Source: CAJXOW01 sp964421495 (lineage in GTDB: Bacteria > Bacteroidota > Rhodothermia > Balneolales > Balneolaceae). From it: 21,166 bases of DNA. Position numbers and translations under genes: made by a program. Under the pieces are notes generated by a model. The model made no database searches. It was given only the letters and a program-made list of their open reading frames with translations, and had not been told where the DNA came from. The DNA lies in contig CAYQXO010000037.1 in NCBI GenBank assembly GCA_964421495.1, forward strand, positions 1 through 21,166, given 5' to 3'. Within the stretch, counting starts at the first letter, position 1, and the number at the start of each line of letters is the position of its first letter. Shown piece after piece: positions 15,293-21,166 of the stretch.

Positions 15293-15891
15293 CGGGTTCT
15301 TGATGAGGTTGTGGTAGACGGTTTCGGGGGGCAATCGAGGCGTCGAGTAACCAGTTCCATCTCCTCGGTCGGAACGGAAGAGATAGGAGAGGTGACCCTC
15401 GACACCTTCGAAGGGGCCCTTCGGGGCCAGGCTTCCGGAGTTCAGGATAAGTACCTCTTTGAGGTTAACGGTCGAGTGGAAGGCTCCTCGCGATTCGGTG
15501 CCGACAACCGCTACGGTACTTTCCCATCAGGTTCGGTCGGCTGGATTATTTCTGACGAGCCTTTCCTCGAAGACACAGATGCTTCGGTGCCTCGGCCCCG
15601 ATTTCTTACGACGAACGGTTCGCATTCACTCAATTCCCGTTACCTCGAGGACGGTTCGTATATCAGGCTCAAGACAGCCAGCATGGCATACACCTTGCCT
15701 CAAAGCCTGACGCCCGATTTATGTGTTCAGCGTCTACGCCAGAGGGCAAATATCTGCTTACATTCACCGATTTCAAAGGAAAGGATTTTGAAGCGGTTGC
15801 AAGCGTTAACATCAACATCCGGCAAGGTAACCTCTTCTTCCTGCCGCCTCAACAACGTACCATTTCATTCGGTGTCAACTTGAGCTTCTAA
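15293..15891 (+). pseudogene. SusC/RagA-family transporter remnant, multiply deleted and frameshifted
   Basis: Three separated pieces of a SusC protein are fused in about 600 bp instead of roughly 3 kb. Piece 1 (15293-15445) is the TonB box and plug start: VLDEVVVDGFG, RRRVTSSISSV, FEGALRGQASGVQ. Piece 2 (15446 to about 15570) is mid-barrel: DKYLFEVNGRVEGSSRFG, GTFPSGSVGWIISDEPFL. Piece 3 is the C-terminal part: SVPRPRF, NSRYLEDGSYIRLKTASMAY. The frame then breaks near 15731 (VQ to VYARGQ) and again at about 15750-15753, where one extra base splits GQ from LLTFTDFKGKD. The third frame runs to QQRTISFGVNLSF and its stop at 15889-15891. It has no signal peptide or carboxypeptidase-like domain, so it is not functional. 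It is more classical in sequence than the intact SusC downstream, so it is not a recent duplicate of it. Confidence 0.88.
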
Positions 15892-15927
15892 TATGGATTA
15901 TCAAAAGTCATGGGTGTTAGCCATAAA

Positions 15928-15958
15928 AAAAGGGCCCTTGCTCGGCAAGGGCCCTTTT
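15928..15958 (-). terminator. Strong intrinsic terminator of the susC-susD operon
   Basis: AAAAGGGCCCTTGC and GCAAGGGCCCTTTT form a perfect 14-bp stem around a TCG loop. On the minus strand the stem runs into seven T residues, a textbook Rho-independent terminator 24 nt after the SusD-gene stop. On the plus strand only four T residues follow, but it could also stop read-through from the GWxTD/pseudogene side. Confidence 0.93.
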
Positions 15959-15982
15959 CATGTTAAGGTGTTATTGGACTCG

Positions 15983-17491
15983 TTAATTTCTATCCCACCA
16001 GAATCTGGAGGTGTTGTTATCACTGGACGGTTCCAGTTTTTGAACACCGCTTTCATAACTCTGGGTGTTTACACCGGGTTCCTGGGCGGGATAGAGATAC
16101 CGCCGCGGAATGGTTCCGTCGTTGAATGGATCCGGAGAAGGTTCCAGTTGAGGATATCCGGTTCTCCGCCATTCAGACCAGGCCTGGAAGCCCATCGGAA
16201 ACAAGGCTACCCACTTTTCTTCTGCGATAACCTGCAGTTCCCCGACATTCTGGGCATCATTCCACCGCTGGTTCGCATAGGAGGAACCGTCGGACTGTAA
16301 CAGACCGGAGGAGGATGAACCATCGTCAAAATGTGCATCAATGGTTGCGTAGGATCGCTCTACACCGGTCTCAAACATATCCTCGACATCCTCTGACGTC
16401 CAACCGCGCTGAGCGGCTTCCGCCCGATTCAGATAGGTATATGCCGCCGTCAAATAAGGCAACGGGGCGCTGGCATTCCAGATCTGACCGCTGATGTTGG
16501 CATAGGAACTGGTATCCGGATAGCTCGCATAACCATAAGGACGACCCGCTATGCTGGTATCGCGGTAAACATCGAGCCGTTCGTCATACGTGTCACTGGA
16601 GAACGTGATGGTGGACTCGTCAGCCTGACCCGACATTGCATCCGTTAGCGGTTTGGATATGTTGTAATCCGCACCTCTAAGTTGTGCAAAGGGGTTGAGG
16701 GCACCCGGCTGATTGCTGTGTTGATACCACATCTCGTCACCCACATTCTCAATGACGCCGGCCGAATGATCCAGGGCATTTTGAAACTCGGTAGCCGCAA
16801 AACCATTGCTGCCGGGGAATTTCTTGGACAGTTGTATGGAGAGAGAAAGGATGAAAGAATTAGCGAACTTCTCCCATTTTGCTACGTCTCCTCCATATAC
16901 GGCATCACCGGTCGGACCGGGCTGGCTGGAATCCAACATGTCCCGGGCATCTTTCACCCTCTGTATCAGATCACGATAAATCTCTTCCTGATCCGTATAC
17001 GCGGGCGTAATGGTTTCGCTCTTGCCCACTGCATCGGTGTAAGGAACCGGACCCCATATATCCGTTATGCGTTTCCAGATGAACGTACTCATGAGTTCGG
17101 CCACCGCATATTGATTGTCCGGAGCACCGTATTCCCGGGTAATCGGGCTAACTTCGCCCGTGGTCAGATCTCTCACCTCTTTGAGGTTACTCAGCGTCTG
17201 AACATAATACCCGCTCCATGGGGCCGGAGACTCATTATATCGCTGCTCGTCCGTATACACGTTCTGGGACATATACTGTACGTACAGCTGGGGTTTGGTA
17301 TGATAGTCCCTACCCGGCAGGGTAAAGAACCTATTCATAGCGCCAGCCATCAATCCTTCCGTACTGGGATTTTCTGATACAGCGTCATCATCAACGTTTG
17401 TGTCTCCGAAATCCACCGTATCGCACGACGCAAACACAAACAATCCTAATATGACTACCGGTAGTAGAAGTAATAATTTATGTTTCTTCAT
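15983..17491 (-). CDS. SusD/RagB-like nutrient-binding outer-membrane lipoprotein
   Basis: Surface lipoprotein lid that captures ligand for its SusC partner. It has 502 residues. The signal peptide ends in FVFASC with the lipidated Cys23, then an acidic Asp-rich stretch typical of surface export in this group. Recognisable features are the helical N-terminal part (GLMAGAMNRFFTLPGRDYHT, 46-65), the TPR-like body with VAELMSTFIWKRITDIWGPVPYTDA (about 130-154), and a tail ending in FWWDRN, all as in the SusD-like_2 type. It lies 18 nt after the SusC-like gene and before the terminator at 15928-15958, so it is the second and last gene of the operon. No glycoside hydrolase, peptidase or sensor lies nearby, so the ligand is unknown. 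Confidence 0.93.
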   Translation of the reverse strand: MKKHKLLLLLPVVILGLFVFASCDTVDFGDTNVDDDAVSENPSTEGLMAGAMNRFFTLPGRDYHTKPQLYVQYMSQNVYTDEQRYNESPAPWSGYYVQTLSNLKEVRDLTTGEVSPITREYGAPDNQYAVAELMSTFIWKRITDIWGPVPYTDAVGKSETITPAYTDQEEIYRDLIQRVKDARDMLDSSQPGPTGDAVYGGDVAKWEKFANSFILSLSIQLSKKFPGSNGFAATEFQNALDHSAGVIENVGDEMWYQHSNQPGALNPFAQLRGADYNISKPLTDAMSGQADESTITFSSDTYDERLDVYRDTSIAGRPYGYASYPDTSSYANISGQIWNASAPLPYLTAAYTYLNRAEAAQRGWTSEDVEDMFETGVERSYATIDAHFDDGSSSSGLLQSDGSSYANQRWNDAQNVGELQVIAEEKWVALFPMGFQAWSEWRRTGYPQLEPSPDPFNDGTIPRRYLYPAQEPGVNTQSYESGVQKLEPSSDNNTSRFWWDRN

Positions 17492-17509
17492 AGTCAGTAA
17501 TGTTATTGA

Positions 17510-20500
17510 TTAAAAGTTCAATTGAACGTTGACACCATAGCTTCTGGTACCCGGAAGCTGTCCGTTTTCGCCGTAAGTCTCCGCCAATTCAGAGGGATCC
17601 CAGTTATGATCATTTTCGGGATGGAGATAAATTCTCCAGAGATTACGGGCAACAACTCCGATCTTGGCTGACTGTAAAAATCCTCCAACCCATCTTTGCG
17701 GAAGATTGTATGACAGGTTCAGCGATCGAAGCTTAACGTAGCTTGCGTCGTGAATAAACGGTTCAGCCAATCGGTTGGAGTACCATTGCTTGTAATAGTC
17801 CTGAGCCGGTACATAGGTATCAACATCCTGACCGTCCGGTGTCTGTCCTTCGACATGGACCCCACCGTCTTCTGAAACGGGAGCTCGTCTAGGTTCGCCC
17901 CGGTCGTTTTGAGCAGCCGTTTCCTTCAACAAACCGGAGTACATACCCCAGTTCTCGGAAAGCGAGAAGAACTGTCCGCCTTTCTGGAAATCGATCGCCG
18001 CGGTCAAGCTCAGATTTTTATAGGAGAGCGTATTGACCATACCGCCGGTCCAGTCCGGAAGGACACTTCCCAGATATTGGTTCTGCTCAACGACATAGAG
18101 ACCATTGTCATTCAGAATGGGTTCTCCATTGTCCGCTCTACTGATCGCAGCTCCGCGAAGCTGACCCCACTCCTGGCCTTCGCGCTGGGTAATGCTTACA
18201 AAATCGAAGGCCGAGGTTGTATTCGAAATTTCGTAGGAGTCCAGACCTTCGGGAAGCGAAGTGACGATGGTCTGATTTCTGGCATAATTAACCGTCAAAT
18301 CCCACCGGAAAGTCTGAGTTCGCACGGGCACGGTGTTCAGCGACAGCTCAACACCCTCACGCTCGGTGGAACCTGCGTTGGTGATAAAGGAGCTGCTTCC
18401 GTTTGAACTCGAGATCGTAATCGGGATAATCTCGTCTTCCCGAACCTCATTGTAATAGGTCGCGTCGAGGCCTATCCGATCGTCGTAGAAACGAACATCG
18501 AATCCGGCTTCAAACGACGTATTAAGAGCCGGCTGGATCTCAGGATCGATCAGGTCGGAATCGGTAAACAAGAGCGGCACTGATCGTCCGGTAGCCGGGT
18601 TGGTATAGGGATCACTAGAGAGCGCATAACTTGAAACGATCTCTTCAGCATCCACGTCGTCACCGACCTGGGCCCAGCCTGCTCTCAACTTACCATAGGA
18701 TAGCTTATCGAAGTCCACTAATTCGCTGAAGATAAAGGACACTCCTACGGAAGGATACCCGTAGCCGTTGTTATCGGATGGCAGGGCGGAACTCCAGTCG
18801 CGCCGGTAGGTACCATCAAGATACAAGAAATCCTTGTATCCCAGCGTAGCCTTACCATACAAGCTGTAAACCCGCTTATTCCAGTCGGACTCATTAGGCA
18901 CGATGCGCTCGCGCGAGTTATTGTAATTGTAGACATTGGGAATAATCAGGCCACCGCTCTGATAGTTAGCCCGGTCCATATCAGCCTGGAAGCGGTCGAA
19001 ACTTTCGATCCGTATGGTACCGCCCCCTAATCCAGTCAGGCTGATATCACCAAAATCATTTTTGTATTCAAGCTGCCCGTCAAAGTTATATTCCTTTTGA
19101 TCATCCTTTAACAGACCAAAACTGTTTACCCAGTAATTATAGAACAATCCCGTTTGGTCTGCGGAGTTTTCAAAGGTAAAGGGCAACTCGTACCGTCGGG
19201 TATACAATTCCCTCGTTATATTACCATTCGCCTGGGCTTCCCAGTTATTATTGAATTCATAATTAGCCTGCAAACTGAGAAGCAGGTTATCGGTACTCCG
19301 ATTGATGTCATAATCATCCATCCACTTGTAACTGTTGAACCAGAATACAGGTTTCTTATAACCATTATCGCCTACAGTGAGCGGATAGGAATTAGGACCC
19401 CACCAGTTCCAGGTTGCCTGGTAACCATCCGGATTGTTCAGATCCTGCAATTCTCTCATCTTATCCGCTTCGAGGCTCCGTCCAAACCACTGGTTAAAGC
19501 TACCCGAGGTCTGGTTGGAATAACCATCGCTGCGAACATCGCCGCTAACATCCTGGATGGTATACTTAAAATTGGCACCAACCTCGAATCTATCGGTCAC
19601 ATCGTAGGTAAAGCGACCGCTCATAAAATGTTTATCGAGACTGGAATAGGGTAGAATACCACTTTGCGACTGATTGGTGTAGGAAGCACGCGCCGAATAA
19701 TCACTGCCGGCACTTGTCAAAGCAAAACCGGTTCGGGTCGTAACTCCGTCATCATAAAAATTCTCGACATTATTCGGTTGAGCATTCCATGGTTGCGTTT
19801 GACCATGATAGGGACTATCCGGCCACCAGGAATACCAGGGTGCATAAGAATTACCGTCAAATCGCGGTCCCCAGCTCTCATCCGCGTACGGCTGCGTTAA
19901 ATAGCGCGCACCGTCAAGATCCTCGAAATAGCTCGGATGAAAAGAGGCATCATATTGGAAAGTGGCAAAGTCGCCCTGCGAATAACCCTGGCCGTATTTA
20001 TTCTGGAAGTCCGGCAAATAGGCAACGCGATCGAGCGTCATCGAGAAGTTAACCTCGGCACTGACTCCGGTTTCGGAGCCTTCCTTGGTGGTTACCAAAA
20101 TAACCCCATTTTCACCACGCTGTCCGTACAGGGCCGTTGCATTGGGTCCCTTCAACACGTTAACGTCTTCAATATCATTCATGTTAATCATGTTGGGATT
20201 GTTCATCGGAACACCGTCGACCACGTACAACGGTTCCGAGAGATCATTCGTCAGCGAGATTGCTCCCCTCAATCGAATATTGCCGAATGCTCCAAGTTTG
20301 GACCCGGCTTGTCCGAGTACCTGAACCCCTGCGACCTTACCGGCCAAACTCGTTCTTATATTATCATTGTCAGCAATATTAAGTTGTTCAGAGGTCACTT
20401 CCTGGCTGGAAAAAGAAATGGTGTTTTCTTCCACTTCCTGACCCAGTGCAGTAACCACTACCTGTCCAAGGTCAACACCGGCACCCAGATCAAAGTTTAC

Positions 20501-20788
20501 CTCGACTATTTCCCCGGCTTCAACAGAAACGGTTTGATCAGCCTGGTTATAGCCGACGTATGTGACTCGTACTGTATGAGTGCCCGGTGGAACCTCTGTT
20601 ATCTCGAAATTACCATTGGCATCTGTAGATGTACCCTTATCCAAATCAACGACAAGCACATTAGCCCCCGGAAGTGTTTCCCCCGAAGTTGCATCAGTAA
20701 CATTACCTGTAATCGTACCTGTCTGTGCAACCGCTGACCCGGTATATAGCAGAGCTACAAATACCGCGAATAGTAGCTTTCTAAGCAT
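17510..20788 (-). CDS. SusC/RagA-family TonB-dependent outer-membrane transporter
   Basis: A 1092-residue beta-barrel importer powered by TonB-ExbBD. The signal peptide is 1-21 (cut after AVA). A carboxypeptidase-regulatory-like domain spans about 24-102 (ITGNVTDATSGETLPGANVLV, GNFEITEVPPGTHTVRVTYVGY). A TonB-box-like LGQVVVTALG follows at 107-116. The plug runs about 120-236 with the family signatures NIRLRGAISL (170-179), PLYVVDGVPMNN (186-197) and ALYGQRGENGVILVTTK (219-235; GQRGENG replaces the more usual GSRAANG). The barrel fills the rest and ends in SYGVNVQLNF with a terminal Phe. An AGGGGA ribosome-binding site (20794-20799) lies 5 nt before the ATG, one of the few clear ones in the window. 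A good promoter is upstream and the SusD-like gene follows. Confidence 0.97.
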   Translation of the reverse strand: MLRKLLFAVFVALLYTGSAVAQTGTITGNVTDATSGETLPGANVLVVDLDKGTSTDANGNFEITEVPPGTHTVRVTYVGYNQADQTVSVEAGEIVEVNFDLGAGVDLGQVVVTALGQEVEENTISFSSQEVTSEQLNIADNDNIRTSLAGKVAGVQVLGQAGSKLGAFGNIRLRGAISLTNDLSEPLYVVDGVPMNNPNMINMNDIEDVNVLKGPNATALYGQRGENGVILVTTKEGSETGVSAEVNFSMTLDRVAYLPDFQNKYGQGYSQGDFATFQYDASFHPSYFEDLDGARYLTQPYADESWGPRFDGNSYAPWYSWWPDSPYHGQTQPWNAQPNNVENFYDDGVTTRTGFALTSAGSDYSARASYTNQSQSGILPYSSLDKHFMSGRFTYDVTDRFEVGANFKYTIQDVSGDVRSDGYSNQTSGSFNQWFGRSLEADKMRELQDLNNPDGYQATWNWWGPNSYPLTVGDNGYKKPVFWFNSYKWMDDYDINRSTDNLLLSLQANYEFNNNWEAQANGNITRELYTRRYELPFTFENSADQTGLFYNYWVNSFGLLKDDQKEYNFDGQLEYKNDFGDISLTGLGGGTIRIESFDRFQADMDRANYQSGGLIIPNVYNYNNSRERIVPNESDWNKRVYSLYGKATLGYKDFLYLDGTYRRDWSSALPSDNNGYGYPSVGVSFIFSELVDFDKLSYGKLRAGWAQVGDDVDAEEIVSSYALSSDPYTNPATGRSVPLLFTDSDLIDPEIQPALNTSFEAGFDVRFYDDRIGLDATYYNEVREDEIIPITISSSNGSSSFITNAGSTEREGVELSLNTVPVRTQTFRWDLTVNYARNQTIVTSLPEGLDSYEISNTTSAFDFVSITQREGQEWGQLRGAAISRADNGEPILNDNGLYVVEQNQYLGSVLPDWTGGMVNTLSYKNLSLTAAIDFQKGGQFFSLSENWGMYSGLLKETAAQNDRGEPRRAPVSEDGGVHVEGQTPDGQDVDTYVPAQDYYKQWYSNRLAEPFIHDASYVKLRSLNLSYNLPQRWVGGFLQSAKIGVVARNLWRIYLHPENDHNWDPSELAETYGENGQLPGTRSYGVNVQLNF

Positions 20789-20793
20789 AAATA

Positions 20794-20799
20794 TCCCCT
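20794..20799 (-). promoter_or_regulatory. Shine-Dalgarno site of the SusC-like gene
   Basis: On the minus strand AGGGGA sits 5 nt before the ATG at 20788. It fixes that start codon and suggests strong translation in a genome where most genes here lack such a site. Confidence 0.7.
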
Positions 20800-20884
20800 T
20801 TTGGTTAGTTATGGTTTAACGTGCTATTTAGTAAACTGTAAGTAAAACTTTTCATCTTCTTTAAAATAAGTATCTGTCGAAAGC

Positions 20885-20913
20885 AATCTAATGGGTACGG
20901 TATAATTTGTCAA
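20885..20913 (-). promoter_or_regulatory. Promoter of the susC-susD operon
   Basis: Read on the minus strand, TTGACA (20908-20913) is separated by 17 nt from TAGATT (20885-20890). The same bases also fit the Bacteroidota pattern: TTTG, 20 nt, TAGATTGC. Transcription would start near 20877, leaving a leader of about 90 nt. This is the best promoter match in the window. No sigma/anti-sigma or hybrid sensor gene is adjacent, so the regulator is unknown. Confidence 0.6.
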
Positions 20914-21037
20914 ATATGTTAACAAATTAGCTTTATAAGCCGAGTATCAGTCTTTTTAGTATATGTTATTCCGTCATTTCATTAGTTGTAGTTGTCAATT
21001 TTGATTTTACCATGCCTTCATCCTGTTTCTTCCTTCG

Positions 21038-21068
21038 CTGGCCGAAGCTTCACGCTTCACACAGCCAG
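21038..21068 (-). terminator. Double-stem hairpin after the edge gene
   Basis: Two nested stems, CTGGC/GCCAG and GAAGC/GCTTC, lie about 35-65 nt downstream of the edge gene's stop on the minus strand. No T-tract follows, so if it ends transcription it probably does so with Rho. It resembles the GAAG-containing hairpins at 3846-3864 and 3969-3989. Confidence 0.35.
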
Positions 21069-21103
21069 AAAAATAGAAGGATTTTTAAAAAAGTCTGCAC
21101 TTT

Positions 21104-21166
21104 TTATTCTACCACATACCTGGGCAATTCAGACGGGATACGGGTCAGGGCCTCATAATTGAGATT
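21104..21166 (-). CDS. Probable C-terminus of an unidentified protein
   Basis: The minus strand from the window edge reads NLNYEALTRIPSELPRYVVE and then TAA (21104-21106). Only 20 residues are visible, so the protein cannot be identified. The coding case rests on the protein-like composition, an abrupt shift to AT-rich sequence right after the stop, and hairpins downstream. If real, it lies upstream of susC in the same direction, separated by the 315-bp promoter region. Confidence 0.4.
   Translation of the reverse strand, partial: NLNYEALTRIPSELPRYVVE

Larger units (their letters stand above)
20789..21103. other. Long AT-rich region upstream of the SusC-like gene
   Basis: This 315-bp non-coding stretch holds the SusC promoter and leader at one end. 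At the other is an imperfect double hairpin, CTGGC/GCCAG (21038-21042 with 21064-21068) enclosing GAAGC/GCTTC (21044-21048 with 21054-21058). A weaker A/T hairpin (AAAAAGT/ACTTTTT) lies at the stop of the edge gene. The middle (about 20920-21030) shows no ORF, RNA or repeat that I recognise; it could hold operator sites. Confidence 0.5.

Noticed and set aside
15311..15883. 190-aa frame considered as a small intact SusC-like or TonB-box protein
   Set aside because: It lacks a signal peptide and most of the plug and barrel, and the real SusC C-terminus lies in two other frames just downstream, so it is a pseudogene.
15893..16300. 135-aa + strand frame reading through the terminator
   Set aside because: It crosses a strong hairpin and lies antisense to the SusD-like gene; no domain seen.
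1..21166. Search for a defence island, prophage, insertion sequence, biosynthetic cluster or tRNA
   Set aside because: No transposase, integrase, nuclease, toxin-antitoxin pair, synthase or cloverleaf sequence was found; nearly all coding space is explained by the listed genes.

Overview
The window is about 21 kb of chromosome from a Gram-negative bacterium of the Bacteroidota / Rhodothermota / Balneolota assemblage, most likely a marine or halophilic Balneolota-like lineage (inference from gene content; no rRNA is present). Support comes from a SusC/SusD outer-membrane pair, a PorW/SprE-like TPR lipoprotein, a GWxTD-domain lipoprotein, Rho with a long basic Asn/Lys-rich insert, few Shine-Dalgarno sites, and promoter elements close to the Bacteroidota TTG...TAnnTTTG type. 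Genes have moderate GC and the spacers are AT-rich.

Layout. 1-1030 (-): alanine racemase, cut by the window edge. 1195-3847 (+): SppA protease and a metallo-beta-lactamase-fold hydrolase, 4 nt apart. 3848-3991: a dense 144-bp nested inverted-repeat spacer. 3992-5557 (-): Rho. 5747-7021 (-): FolC. 7075-8172 (+): PyrD, diverging from FolC across a 53-bp spacer with a perfect inverted repeat and overlapping the next gene by 19 nt tail to tail. 8154-13414 (-): pyruvate kinase followed 5 nt later by a 1273-aa TPR lipoprotein that ends in a TonB C-terminal-like domain. 13698-15206 (+): GWxTD lipoprotein. 15293-15891 (+): a collapsed SusC pseudogene. 15928-15958: a strong terminator for the following operon. 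15983-20788 (-): SusD-like lipoprotein and SusC-like TonB-dependent transporter, with a good promoter upstream. 21104-21166 (-): probable C-terminus of another gene.

Function. Half of the window is housekeeping (cell-wall D-alanine, transcription termination, folate, pyrimidine, glycolysis). The other half is envelope biology: SppA, the TPR/TonB_C lipoprotein, the GWxTD lipoprotein and the SusCD importer. SusCD has no neighbouring hydrolase or regulator here, so its substrate cannot be read from context. The most unusual items are the TPR lipoprotein with a TonB_C-like tail coupled to pyruvate kinase, the structured spacer between the MBL gene and rho, the multiply deleted SusC remnant beside a live SusCD operon, and atypical active-site residues in PyrD (Cys189) and Alr (Asn127). 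I see no tRNA, rRNA, CRISPR array, insertion sequence or prophage, and no clear-cut new defence or biosynthetic system.
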